The position numbers were made by a program, and so were the translations under genes. From Pandoraea sputorum (GTDB lineage: Bacteria > Pseudomonadota > Gammaproteobacteria > Burkholderiales > Burkholderiaceae), in contig NZ_CP010431.2 in the NCBI RefSeq assembly GCF_000814845.2, positions 1,116,001-1,180,000 of the forward strand: a stretch of 64,000 nucleotides of DNA, read 5' to 3'. Every line of letters starts with the position of its first letter. The stretch's first letter is position 1. Shown here piece after piece: positions 39,672 to 48,506 of this stretch. Under the pieces are notes generated by a model. It saw nothing but the letters and a program-made list of their open reading frames with translations. It had not been told where the DNA came from and made no database searches.

Positions 39672-40645
39672 CAGGCGGCGGCCTCCACGCGCACACGCGG
39701 ATCGAGCCACTTGTAGAGCACGTCCACGATCAGGTTGAGCGATACGAACAGGCACACCACGACGATGAGATACGCCACGATCACAGGGCGGTCGAGCGCG
39801 TTGATGCTGTCGAGAATGAGCTTGCCCGCGCCGGGCCATGCGAACACGCTTTCCGTCACGACAGCGAAGGCGATGGTCGAACCGAATTCGAGGCCCAGCA
39901 CCGTCACCAGCGGAATCAACGTATTACGCAGCACGTGCACGAGCACGACACGCAGCGGCGACAAGCCCTTGGCGCGCGCGAATTTCACGTAGTCCTGCGG
40001 CAGCACTTCGGACACCCCGGCACGCGTCAGACGCAACACCAGCGAAATCTTGAACAGCGCCAGATTGAGCGCGGGCAGAATCAGGTGACGCAGCCCGTCG
40101 ACGGTGAGGAACGACCATTCCACGCCGAACAGGCGCGCCGTCTCGCCGCGACCGCTCGCAGGCAGCACGCCCAGATGCACGGAGAAGAACATGATGAGCA
40201 TCAGGCCGACCCAGAACGTCGGCAGCGAGAAGCCCACGATGCTGCCCGTCATCAACAGCTTCGAGATCGGGTTGCGCGGGTAGAGACCGGCGAACAGGCC
40301 CAACGGAATGCCAATGAACACCGCGAGGATGAGCGCGGCGAACGCGAGCTCGAGCGTTGCGGGCAGGCGTTGCAGAATCAGTTGGATGGCCGGGACGTTG
40401 TACACATAGCTATTGCCCAACTCGCCGTGCAGCGCGCCCGCGATGAACGACAGGTATTGCCGCCACAACGGCTGGTCGAGGCCGAGCTGGGCGATGATGC
40501 GGGCGCGGTCGATCTGGTCGACGTCCTGGCCGATCAGGATGTCGATCGGATTGCCGATCGCGTGCAGACCGACGAACACGATCAGCGTCATCAGCCACAC
40601 CACTAACACCGCTTGCAATACGCGGCGCAAAATCCATGCGGTCAT
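39671..40645 (-). CDS. Peptide-type ABC transporter permease (DppB-like)
   Basis: At 324 residues it has the DppB layout: an N-terminal helix (LQAVLVVWLMTLIVFVGLHA), a periplasmic region with LGLDQPLWRQYLSFI, then five helices. The EAA loop reads YVKFARAKGLSPLRVVLVHV. VTESVFAWPGAGKLILDSI is the family's conserved closing segment. It overlaps the monooxygenase-like gene stop by 4 nt (ATGA). Confidence 0.93.
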   Translation of the reverse strand: MTAWILRRVLQAVLVVWLMTLIVFVGLHAIGNPIDILIGQDVDQIDRARIIAQLGLDQPLWRQYLSFIAGALHGELGNSYVYNVPAIQLILQRLPATLELAFAALILAVFIGIPLGLFAGLYPRNPISKLLMTGSIVGFSLPTFWVGLMLIMFFSVHLGVLPASGRGETARLFGVEWSFLTVDGLRHLILPALNLALFKISLVLRLTRAGVSEVLPQDYVKFARAKGLSPLRVVLVHVLRNTLIPLVTVLGLEFGSTIAFAVVTESVFAWPGAGKLILDSINALDRPVIVAYLIVVVCLFVSLNLIVDVLYKWLDPRVRVEAAA

Positions 40646-42150
40646 GATGCGAGACGCTCCTGGTCGACGGGCGCGGCAGCTGTATCAGTCACTGCGGGTG
40701 GCGGCGGCGCGGGCGTCCATTCATCGCCATAGACTTCCGGCTCCTCATACGCCTCCATGTTGGCGTAATGGTGCTCGACGTCCTCACGATAGAACGTGCC
40801 CGCCAGCCCTTGCGCGAGACGCTTCGCGCCTTCGCTCACCGCCGGGATGTCGCCCGACAGCGCGCCGTGTGACAGCGTGGCCGGTGCGCAGAAGCAATGG
40901 ATGCGCTCCAGTCCCGGACATGTGCCCGGAGTCTTCTCCTGAAACTCGAACGTCGGGCCGAGATCCGGCGAGTCCGACAGTTCGACGTCTTCATCACCCG
41001 CTGCGGGCGTATAGCGGTCGCTCCACTTGCGCACGAACTTCGAGAATGCGGCGAACTCGGGGCGGCTGTCGATATCGATGCGAAACCCCGTCGCAAAGAC
41101 GAGGAAGTCGAGCACGAACGTGCCTTTGGCCGTGCGTACGTGCAGTTCGTCGCCCACCGGGGTGACGTCGAGAATCGGTGCGCCGAGGTTGAAGCGTGCG
41201 TTGTCGTGACGCGAGACGCGCAAGGTGCTGCCGCGCGGTGGCGGCACCTGCTGCACGTTGACGTAGTGACGGATGCGCCACTTCCACTCGTCCGGCAGAT
41301 TGACGTGCCCGTGCGTGAGGCCGGGATTGCCTGCACCTTTGCCCTTGTTGACGCGCGGAATGTCCGCACGACGAATCAGCATGTCGACGCTGGCCGCACC
41401 CGCTTCGAGCGCGGTGGCGGCGCTGTCCATCGCCGAGGCACCCGCACCGATCACGCCGACGCGCTTGCCGCGCAGCGTTGCGTAATCCATCACGTCGGAC
41501 GAATGCGCGTAAAAGCGTCGCGGCAATTCGCGTGCGAACGCGGGGATCGTCGGGCCACCGAGGCCATCGCGTCCCGTGGCGAGCACCACGTGACGCGCGT
41601 AGACCTTGCTTTCGCCGTCGGGCGACGTCACCGACAGCTCGACCAGACCGTCTTCACCGCGCGGCGTGATGGCGGTAATGCGATGGTCGTTACGCACGTC
41701 GATGGCGAGTACGTCGCGATACCAGCGCAGGTAGTCCATCCATTGCAGACGCGGGATTTTGTCGAGGGCCTCCCAGGCGTCGACGCCGAACTGCGCTTCG
41801 AACCATGCGCGGAAGGTGAGCGCAGGCAAGCCGAGCGCCGGACCGGTGAGCTGCTTGGGCGAGCGCAGGGTTTCCATGCGTGCAGTCGTAGCCCACGGAC
41901 CTTCAAAGCCGCGCGGCGACTGATCGAAGATCACGGCGCCCACGCCGAGGTGCGTGAGCGACGTCGCGGCCGCCAGTCCGGCCATGCCGCCGCCGATGAT
42001 GGCGACGTCGAGCACGGGCTGAGCGTTGTACGAGCGCTCGGGCACCCAGCGCTTGGCAGGTAATTCGAGCCAGGCGAGGTCCTGACGCAGACGCGCTTCG
42101 AGCGCGGACAGGCCGGTGGCGGAGGTCGGGGTGGTCGTGGACAGGGTCAT
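40642..42150 (-). CDS. FAD-dependent, flavin-containing monooxygenase-like protein
   Basis: The 502-residue product has an N-terminal FAD-binding Rossmann motif (VAIIGGGMAGLAAATSL, about residues 49-65) and a second, NADPH-type nucleotide site (VGVIGAGASAMDSAATAL, about residues 232-249). FLVFATGFRIDID carries the ATGF motif of flavin monooxygenases. A Pro-rich tail follows. It probably uses NADPH and O2 to hydroxylate or otherwise oxidise a soluble substrate. The start at 42150 overlaps the LysR gene stop; the longer upstream frame lies within that gene. Being first after the regulator, it is a good candidate for the pathway's defining enzyme. Confidence 0.88.
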   Translation of the reverse strand: MTLSTTTPTSATGLSALEARLRQDLAWLELPAKRWVPERSYNAQPVLDVAIIGGGMAGLAAATSLTHLGVGAVIFDQSPRGFEGPWATTARMETLRSPKQLTGPALGLPALTFRAWFEAQFGVDAWEALDKIPRLQWMDYLRWYRDVLAIDVRNDHRITAITPRGEDGLVELSVTSPDGESKVYARHVVLATGRDGLGGPTIPAFARELPRRFYAHSSDVMDYATLRGKRVGVIGAGASAMDSAATALEAGAASVDMLIRRADIPRVNKGKGAGNPGLTHGHVNLPDEWKWRIRHYVNVQQVPPPRGSTLRVSRHDNARFNLGAPILDVTPVGDELHVRTAKGTFVLDFLVFATGFRIDIDSRPEFAAFSKFVRKWSDRYTPAAGDEDVELSDSPDLGPTFEFQEKTPGTCPGLERIHCFCAPATLSHGALSGDIPAVSEGAKRLAQGLAGTFYREDVEHHYANMEAYEEPEVYGDEWTPAPPPPAVTDTAAAPVDQERLAS

Positions 42151-43127
42151 GACGACTGAGCTTCCTTGGGAGCGGGCAAGTCGCCGTAGAGCGACTGCAA
42201 GACTTGAGCGTGTTCGGTGGCGGCGCGTTGTACGAAATCGGGCAGCAGCGCGCGGGCGGCGTCGGCCAGCGCGTCGACGAGAGCGAGGGCGGCGGGGGAC
42301 GGCGCACGGGCGTCGCGCGTGATGACACCAAAGAAGAACGGGATGTCGGCGTCGATGGGCCGCACAGCGACGTCGGCCACGGGCAGACCGTAGGCCGTGA
42401 CCGGTTCGAGAACAGCTACGCCGAGGCCAGCGCGCACGGCGGTCATCGCATTGATCGACGCATTCGTCTCGATGAGACCGGCCGGAGCGACACCCGCCTG
42501 CGAGAACGCCTGATCGAGGCGACGGCGCAGACGATACGGATTCTGCATGGTGATGATGCGTCGTCCGGCGCACTCGGCCAGCGGCAGACGGTCATGACAC
42601 GCCAGCGGATCGTCGCTGCGCACGGCCGCCACGCAGGCCGATTCGCCGATCCAGTGCACGACGATGCCGCGATGCTCCAGCGGCAGGCTGGTCACGCCGA
42701 TATCGGCTGCGCCGGTCAGCACGGCATGCACGACCTGCTCGGGCGACGTGCTGCGCATTTGAATCTGTTGGGCGTCGTGGGCGAGACCGGGCAACGCGAG
42801 CGCGGCGGGCACCAGCCCTGCGGCCAGCGCCGAGGTGGCGGCAACATGCAACGGGCGGGTCTGACCGCGCGCGATTTCGTCGGCCCGGGCCCGAATCTGC
42901 TGCAAACCGGCGAGCACGTGCTCGACGTCTTCAAACAGGAGAAAGCCTTGTTCCGTGGGCGTTACGCGAGGGCCGCTGCGCGTGAACAGGGCGTAGCCGA
43001 TCTCGGCTTCGAGCTCCTGAATCATGCGGGTAATGGCAGGTTGCGAGCGCCCGAGCAGACGTCCGGCTGCAGTGATGCTGCCGGTCGACATGACTGCCGC
43101 GAAGGCTTCGAGTTGGCGTAATTCCAT
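42147..43127 (-). CDS. LysR-family transcriptional regulator
   Basis: The 326-residue protein starts MELRQLEAFAAVM, the usual LysR N-terminus. Its winged helix-turn-helix reads ITAAGRLLGRSQPAITRMIQ, and a two-lobe effector domain follows (VRPIDADIPFFFGVITRD near the end). It is unusual in being the first gene of the operon it probably controls and in the same direction: its stop overlaps the next start as ATGA. A longer frame from 43187 exists but the ATG at 43127 matches the family start. The effector may be the transporter's ligand. Confidence 0.92.
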   Translation of the reverse strand: MELRQLEAFAAVMSTGSITAAGRLLGRSQPAITRMIQELEAEIGYALFTRSGPRVTPTEQGFLLFEDVEHVLAGLQQIRARADEIARGQTRPLHVAATSALAAGLVPAALALPGLAHDAQQIQMRSTSPEQVVHAVLTGAADIGVTSLPLEHRGIVVHWIGESACVAAVRSDDPLACHDRLPLAECAGRRIITMQNPYRLRRRLDQAFSQAGVAPAGLIETNASINAMTAVRAGLGVAVLEPVTAYGLPVADVAVRPIDADIPFFFGVITRDARAPSPAALALVDALADAARALLPDFVQRAATEHAQVLQSLYGDLPAPKEAQSS

Positions 43128-43507
43128 CTGGCTCGGTGTGGGGTTGAGAAGGGAGCGCGTACCCCTACGCGCTCCCTCTCCGGTCATTGACGACGCCAGG
43201 GCCGCCGATACCGCAACCTGTTGTATTCGGATTGCGTATTCTTCGACCTACAGCATGCGTCTTGCAAATACTTAATATTTATATGCTCATGACCCGAAGT
43301 GGAAAGGAGGGTTTTGCCTAGGTGACGCAAGGGGGAAAAGAAAATGGGTGGGCCGGAAGGCCTTGGGACGCGTCTCGCCGGGTGAGACGGCAGCGTGCCG
43401 TATCAGCCGTTTGGGCATGCTGGATGTGGGGTTTTTCGTCTCATCGCATAAGACGAGGGGCGCGTTGCCATTCCGGCGAGGACGCCAGGTGTGCGACACG
43501 TAGCGTG
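43128..43507. other. Control region of the LysR-led operon
   Basis: No gene is supported in these 380 bases. The AT-rich core at about 43255-43290 contrasts with the GC-rich surroundings. It contains an imperfect palindrome at 43264-43286 (GCAAATA....TATATGC), consistent with a LysR-type T-N11-A site and an overlapping promoter. The rest up to the exonuclease stop shows nothing recognisable. Confidence 0.45.
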
Positions 43508-45163
43508 CTACCGGACGTCGAACGGCAGTCGAAGCTGGTCGGGATCTTCGGGGCGTGGCTGACGGCGACGCAAAAGCGCCACACTTCGCGGTTTCCTGGG
43601 CGCAGCGTCGGGGCGCTCGACCTGACTCAGACGAAACGCCGGACGGGTGAGGTGCAGCACCGTCAACGGGGCGGGGGCCGTGGATTGCGCCGCCCGTAAG
43701 GCAGCAAGACGTCGGCCCAGCAAGCGGTAGATGTCGGGGTCGAAGCCCGTCGCGGCAGGCATGTTGTCGACCAGCGCGTCTAATGCATCGCGCGACGCCA
43801 CGCTGCCCAGATACTGCCACCGGTCGATGACGTGGTACTCGACGTCGTTGTCCCCATGCTCCTGGATGGCGATGGGGCCGTCGTAGGGCCACGTTTCCAG
43901 TCGCAGCGTCGCGAGGGCTTCGCGCATGCGTTGCGTGTGCTCTGACAGCGGCGCGGCGCCCACGCACACGCCGTCGCAACGTTTGACCTGATAGCCGAAG
44001 CAAGGACGCCCCTTCGCGACCTTTTCCAGCCCCAGTTGCGCGCAGCACAGACGATGTTCGTCGGCCAACGCACGCAACGCGCTCTCTGCACCGTTGCGCG
44101 AGGAGAACGTGCCGTACAGCGATTCGGCGCCGGAAAAGTCCACCGTCTTTGCGCTCACCAACTGCGGCGTGTCGCTTTCCTGCGTCAACTGCCAACTGTA
44201 GAGACTTGCGGAACGCCGCAGCATCCGGTTGTGCACCGGCTGCAACTGTTTGACCAACTGCGATTCAAGCAACAGCGCACCGAGTTCTCCCACTGTGCGC
44301 CGCACTTCGACGCGCCGGATTTCCTGCGAGATGCGCAGATCCTTGGCGACCTGATGATCGCTGGAGAAGTGCGAGCGCACGCGCGCACGGACATCCACGC
44401 TCTTGCCGACATACAGCAACGTGTCGCCTTCGCCATAGAAGAGATAGACGCCCGGACTGGCAGGCAGCGCGTCGATGGCTTCGTCCGGCAATTGCGGCGG
44501 CTGGCTCGACCGCTTCGTCACGCGTTGCACCGCTTGTCCGATCAGGTCGGGCGTATAGAGCGTGTGGAGTTTTTGCCAGAACTGCCAGAGCAGGTCGGCG
44601 TCGGCCAGCGCGCGGTGGCGGCCTTGCGGTGCGAGGCCGAAGCGCGCAATCAGCGCGTCTAACCCATGCCGGGCGGCCGACGGAAACAGCAAGCGCGACA
44701 GACGCACCGTGCAAAGGACATCCGCCTGAAAACCGATGCCCGCGCGGCGGAATTCGTTCTTGAGAAAGCCGTAATCGAAGCGGGCGTTGTGCGCGACGAA
44801 CAGCTTACCGTGCAGACGTTCGGCAAGCCCCTGTGCGAGCGTGTCGAAAGAGGGCTGCCCGCGCACCATCTCGTTGGTGATGCCCGTCAGCTTCTGAATG
44901 AAGGGCGGGATCGGCTCGGCAGGGTCGAGCAGCGTGCTCCACTGTTCGATGCCGTGGGGGCCGACTTCGACTACGCCGATTTCGGTGATGCGGTCTTCAA
45001 GTGCATTGCCGCCCGTCGTCTCGAGATCGACGAAGACCATCGGTGCGGGCAGTGAACGGGCGAGCGCGTCCGGATCGATCCCTTCAGGTGGGATGGATAC
45101 GACATTGGCGTCTTCGACCACGTTCTCGAACACTTGCAGGACCTCGTTTCCGGTGTGTGCCAC
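43508..45163 (-). CDS. DnaQ-type exonuclease fused to a GIY-YIG (UvrC/Cho-like) nuclease
   Basis: The 551-residue protein joins two nuclease modules. Residues about 42-200 are a DEDDh 3'-5' exonuclease: FVDLETTGG (Exo I), FVAHNARFDYGFLKNEF (Exo II) and HRALADADLLWQFW (Exo III). A GIY-YIG domain follows near residue 235: LPASPGVYLFYGEGDTLLYV, then GKSVDVRARVRSHF. A UvrC-like region ends in a Cys cluster region (LCCAQLGLEKVAKGRPCFGY). It resembles the E. coli Cho nuclease with an added proofreading-type exonuclease, pointing to excision repair. The start shown is a GTG 7 nt after the preceding gene; later GTG codons (e.g. 45133, behind GAGG) are possible. Confidence 0.87.
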   Translation of the reverse strand: MAHTGNEVLQVFENVVEDANVVSIPPEGIDPDALARSLPAPMVFVDLETTGGNALEDRITEIGVVEVGPHGIEQWSTLLDPAEPIPPFIQKLTGITNEMVRGQPSFDTLAQGLAERLHGKLFVAHNARFDYGFLKNEFRRAGIGFQADVLCTVRLSRLLFPSAARHGLDALIARFGLAPQGRHRALADADLLWQFWQKLHTLYTPDLIGQAVQRVTKRSSQPPQLPDEAIDALPASPGVYLFYGEGDTLLYVGKSVDVRARVRSHFSSDHQVAKDLRISQEIRRVEVRRTVGELGALLLESQLVKQLQPVHNRMLRRSASLYSWQLTQESDTPQLVSAKTVDFSGAESLYGTFSSRNGAESALRALADEHRLCCAQLGLEKVAKGRPCFGYQVKRCDGVCVGAAPLSEHTQRMREALATLRLETWPYDGPIAIQEHGDNDVEYHVIDRWQYLGSVASRDALDALVDNMPAATGFDPDIYRLLGRRLAALRAAQSTAPAPLTVLHLTRPAFRLSQVERPDAAPRKPRSVALLRRRQPRPEDPDQLRLPFDVR

Positions 45164-45170
45164 TCAGCGC

Positions 45171-45650
45171 TCAAGCCGGACACGCCGAACCACCGGCGGG
45201 CGCCGTGGACATTAGCGCCGACGCACCGGCCATGAACGACGAGGTAGCCGCCTCGTCTGCCGCCAGTTCGTCGTCGGCGAGCGCGCTGAATGTGGCGACG
45301 ATGGCGCGAAAGACGGCCGGTGCCGGGGCGTCAGGCCATTGCAGATCGACGGCCGCGTCGAGCGACGGCAGCACGCCATCGCGGCGCAACGCTTCGTCGC
45401 CGGGCAGACGCAGCAGGCGCGCAAGCACCCACGGCTCGTGACGCGCCTGAAGTCCGATATCCGCTTCCGCTTCGTCGGCAATCGCGACCAGCGTACGCCA
45501 GTCGAGCGATATTGTGTCGATGTGGGTGTCTCCCGGCACGACGGCCGTCGGACGTTGCTGCGCATAGCGCGCGGCGATCTCGCGGACGATGCCTGCAAGG
45601 TCGCGTTCGGCGGCGCTCAGCGCCAGTTGATCCCAGTCGATGGTTTCCAT
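45171..45650 (-). CDS. Conserved-looking protein of unknown function, first gene of a probable SOS operon
   Basis: The 159-residue protein has no signal peptide or membrane segment. It is rich in Ala, Asp and Glu and appears mostly helical (AAERDLAGIVREIAARYAQQ, DWRTLVAIADEAEADI, PAVFRAIVATFSALADDELA). I do not recognise the family. GAGGAA precedes the ATG. The nuclease fusion gene starts 7 nt after its stop, and a LexA-type box lies 30 nt before its start, so it is probably co-induced by DNA damage with the nuclease. Confidence 0.7.
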   Translation of the reverse strand: METIDWDQLALSAAERDLAGIVREIAARYAQQRPTAVVPGDTHIDTISLDWRTLVAIADEAEADIGLQARHEPWVLARLLRLPGDEALRRDGVLPSLDAAVDLQWPDAPAPAVFRAIVATFSALADDELAADEAATSSFMAGASALMSTAPAGGSACPA

Positions 45651-45679
45651 GAGATGTTCCTCGATTGGAGGACATCATA

Positions 45680-45695
45680 CTGTATAAAATCACAG
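45680..45695 (-). promoter_or_regulatory. LexA-box-like operator
   Basis: CTGTATAAAATCACAG fits the CTGT-N8-ACAG consensus of the SOS repressor LexA. On the minus strand it overlaps a TATGAT -10-like hexamer and lies 30 nt ahead of the ATG at 45650, the right position to repress the two-gene operon with the nuclease fusion. It could also affect the divergent GST gene. Confidence 0.65.
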
Positions 45696-45819
45696 TGCGC
45701 ACGCCACGTATCTGGCGCGTGAACAGGGTGAAGACAGCGGGGGATGGGGACACGCTCGTCGCGGCGGTTCCGTCGTGTAATACTCTGCGCCATTCTTCCC
45801 GCACAGGAGCACGCCTGCG

Positions 45820-46524
45820 ATGTTGACTCTGTATACCTTCGGCCCGGCATTCGGGCTGCCCGATGCAAGTCCGTTCGTCGTCAAGGCGGAGATGCTGCTC
45901 AAGCTCGCCGGGGTGTCGTACCGCACCGACCGTGGCGGCTTCCGCCGCGCGCCGAAGGGCAAGCTGCCCTATATCGAGGACGACGGCGAGATCATCGCGG
46001 ACTCGACGCTGATCCGGTTGCACCTCGAGCGGAAGTACGGCGTCGACTTCGACGCGAATCTGACGCCGGAGCAGCGAGGCGCAGCCTGGATGTTCGAGAA
46101 GGCGCTGGAGGATCACTTCTACTGGTATGTCGTGCAAGCACGCTGGTGCGACGACGAGAACTTCGCCATCGGACCGGCGTCTTTCTTCCGTTCGATTCCG
46201 TGGCCGGTCCGTCCTGTCGCGCAGGCGGTGATCCGTCGCAAGATCCGCAACACGCTGCACGGGCAGGGCACGGGGCGTTACAAGCCTGAGGAAGCGAGCA
46301 GGATTTTGGCGCGCGGTTCGCAGGCGGCCGCGCAGATGCTGGGCGACAAGCCCTATTTCTTCGGCGACAAACCGTGCGGTGCCGACGCCACGGCGTTCGC
46401 CTTTATCTCGGGCGCGATGTCACCGGCGTTCCGTATGCCGTTGCGCAACGAGATCGAGCACCATCCGAATCTGACGGCTTACGTAGCGCGTATGCGTGGT
46501 GAGTTTTTCCCTGAGCCTGCCTGA
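45820..46524 (+). CDS. Glutathione S-transferase-family protein (Faxc-like)
   Basis: The 234-residue protein has a thioredoxin-fold N-terminus (LTLYTFGPAFGLPDASPFVV, KGKLPYIEDDGEIIADSTLI, where the LPY-ED-S pattern is the glutathione site). A helical C-terminal domain follows, with GDKPCGADATAFAFISG as the N-capping Asp region. The substitution pattern and RHRK-rich middle resemble 'failed axon connections'-type GSTs rather than classical beta-class enzymes. It is probably cytoplasmic, acting in conjugation or detoxification. An AGGAG lies about 13 nt before the ATG. It reads toward the diguanylate cyclase gene. Confidence 0.85.
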   Translation: MLTLYTFGPAFGLPDASPFVVKAEMLLKLAGVSYRTDRGGFRRAPKGKLPYIEDDGEIIADSTLIRLHLERKYGVDFDANLTPEQRGAAWMFEKALEDHFYWYVVQARWCDDENFAIGPASFFRSIPWPVRPVAQAVIRRKIRNTLHGQGTGRYKPEEASRILARGSQAAAQMLGDKPYFFGDKPCGADATAFAFISGAMSPAFRMPLRNEIEHHPNLTAYVARMRGEFFPEPA

Positions 46525-46587
46525 ACTGGTTTGAGCCTTGTCCGCGTGGCGGCGGCGCGCCTCCCGCATCATCGGATGCTTGCGCCG

Positions 46588-47766
46588 TCAACCCGCTTCG
46601 GACGCGGTCTCGTCGCTGGGGAGCACGTCGGAGAGTACAAGATTGCGCCCTGAGATTTTCGCCGCGTACAGCGCCCGGTCGGCGCGCATGCACAGGGCCT
46701 CGAGGCTTTCGCGTTCGAGCCACGTCGCCACGCCGCCGCTCAGCGTGTAGTGACACACTCCGAACGGTCCCGCGACCAGATGACGGCTCGCCTGCGTGCG
46801 CAGCCGCTCGGCAATACGAATGGCCCCCGGCGTGTCCGTGCCCGGCAAGAGCACCGCGAACTCCTCGCCGCCGAGCCGCCCGAAGACGTCGCCCTCGCGC
46901 AGGCTGTCGCGCACCAGTTTCACGAACTCGCGCAACACGGTGTCGCCACCCGCATGACCGTGGGTGTCGTTGATCGACTTGAAATGATCCAGATCGATGA
47001 CGACGATGGACAGCGGCCACCCGCGCGCCACCGCCCGCACCATCTCCTGACGCGCGAGCAGGTCGAAATGCTTGCGTGAGAGCGCACCCGTCAGATAGTC
47101 GCGGTTGGCGGCTTCTTCGGCCGTGGCGAGCATTGCATCGTGAATCATCAGCACGGCGCCCATCGTCATCGCGGGCATCACGATGGTGCCGATGGTCAAC
47201 ATGATGGTGTTGAACAAGGTCGGCGCGAACACTTCCGGACCGGGCGCGGGTGTCCATACGAAGATCGCACCCCGCACAATGTGTGCCACAGCAAACGCGG
47301 CGGCCATAGCGGCCGTCAGCCAGTAGTTGTAGCGATGGCGGCGCGGCGGCACGTGACGCAGAATCAGCACCGACACGGCGAGCAACCAGATCGCGTGGAA
47401 CGCCGAGACGATCACCACACGCATCTGCGGATTGTCGATACCGTAGTAGAAGAACAGGATTGCCGCCGCGAGCACGCCCAGCGAAGCACCCAGCGCGTGC
47501 CAGTGAGGCCGCTGGCCGAGAAAGCGCGCGCATCCCGCGAAGTAGAGCAGCAGGCCGCCCGCCAGCGTCAGGTTCGCGACGGGGATCGAGAGGAAATCGG
47601 GAACGATGCCGCGCAATGCAAACAGCGGTAGCGCGACGAGAACGGCGACATTGGCGAGCGACCATTCCCGAACACCGGCCACGCGAGAGCGTAGCAGGGA
47701 ACCCACGATCAGCAACATCATGAAGCTGAGCAGTGAGGTGATCGCGAGCAGGGACGTCGTCAACAT
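46588..47766 (-). CDS. Membrane diguanylate cyclase (GGDEF family, GGEEF)
   Basis: The 392-residue protein has six or more membrane helices in its first 200 residues (e.g. LLIVGSLL, LFALRGIV, LLYFAGCARFL, IVSAFHAIWLLAVSVLIL). A cytoplasmic GGDEF domain follows: NRDYLTGALSRKHFDLL, VVIDLDHFKSINDTHGH and GRLGGEEFAVLLPG. The GGEEF active site is intact, so it should make cyclic di-GMP; no RxxD inhibitory site is obvious upstream of it. The N-terminal membrane region is the likely sensor. I chose the ATG at 47766; a TTG four codons earlier is open. No EAL domain is present. Confidence 0.9.
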   Translation of the reverse strand: MLTTSLLAITSLLSFMMLLIVGSLLRSRVAGVREWSLANVAVLVALPLFALRGIVPDFLSIPVANLTLAGGLLLYFAGCARFLGQRPHWHALGASLGVLAAAILFFYYGIDNPQMRVVIVSAFHAIWLLAVSVLILRHVPPRRHRYNYWLTAAMAAAFAVAHIVRGAIFVWTPAPGPEVFAPTLFNTIMLTIGTIVMPAMTMGAVLMIHDAMLATAEEAANRDYLTGALSRKHFDLLARQEMVRAVARGWPLSIVVIDLDHFKSINDTHGHAGGDTVLREFVKLVRDSLREGDVFGRLGGEEFAVLLPGTDTPGAIRIAERLRTQASRHLVAGPFGVCHYTLSGGVATWLERESLEALCMRADRALYAAKISGRNLVLSDVLPSDETASEAG

Positions 47767-47900
47767 GGCAATGGCCAATGCGTGGGGGCTGACATGTGTT
47801 GAGCATTGTAATGTACGCCACGACGCGCGTTACATTCCAATGAGGGCGACGCCAGTAGAATGGCCGGGTTAGTCATTTCCGCTTCGAGGAATTTTCGTCC

Positions 47901-48488
47901 ATGCCGACGACCCGATTCAACGCATCCCGTCATTCCCGCCGCTCCCTGCGCGCCTCCCTTTCCCGCCACCGCGTTGCGATTCGCGCGACTGCGCTTGTGC
48001 TCGGTGTGGCTGCCGGACTCAGCGCCGTATCGGTGTCCGCGCAGCAGGAGCCGATGCGACGCCGTGCCGCGCAACCGCCGTTATTCGCCACGCCAGCGAG
48101 CGGTGCCGAGGCAGGCACGGCACCGGCCGCCGACATCAATCGCGACGTGCGCCCGGCGCTCGAAGCCGCCAACCTGTGGTTGGGCCTTGCAGACATCAAC
48201 CGGGGGCAACAAAGCTGGGATCAGGCCGCGCCGGTGTTTCAGCGGGCGATTTCGGCCGAAGACTGGGCCGCGAATCTGCAAACCGCCCGTGGGCCGTTGG
48301 GGAAGGTGAAGTCACGCAAGACGCTGGACGCGGTCTTTACCCGCACGCTGCCCGGGCAGCCAGATGGGGAGTACGTGGTGATTCAGTACGGGACCGTGTT
48401 CGAGCACAAGGCCGAAGCGCATGAGATGGTCACGATGGTGTTCGGTCTCGACGGCCGCTGGCGCGTCGCTGGCTATCTGGTGCGTTGA
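47901..48488 (+). CDS. Exported DUF4019-like protein
   Basis: The 195-residue protein has an Arg-rich N-terminus and a hydrophobic segment ending SAVSVSAQQ, so it is probably exported. The C-terminal 110 residues match the DUF4019 pattern: AANLWLGLADINRGQQSWDQ, ISAEDWAANLQTARGPLGKV, TLPGQPDGEYVVIQYGTVF and GRWRVAGYLVR. Function of the family is unknown. GAGGAA lies 10 nt before the ATG. It is divergent from the cyclase gene and converges on the GntR gene with an 18-nt gap. Confidence 0.85.
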   Translation: MPTTRFNASRHSRRSLRASLSRHRVAIRATALVLGVAAGLSAVSVSAQQEPMRRRAAQPPLFATPASGAEAGTAPAADINRDVRPALEAANLWLGLADINRGQQSWDQAAPVFQRAISAEDWAANLQTARGPLGKVKSRKTLDAVFTRTLPGQPDGEYVVIQYGTVFEHKAEAHEMVTMVFGLDGRWRVAGYLVR

Positions 48489-48506
48489 GTTCAGCGACTT
48501 AGCAAT

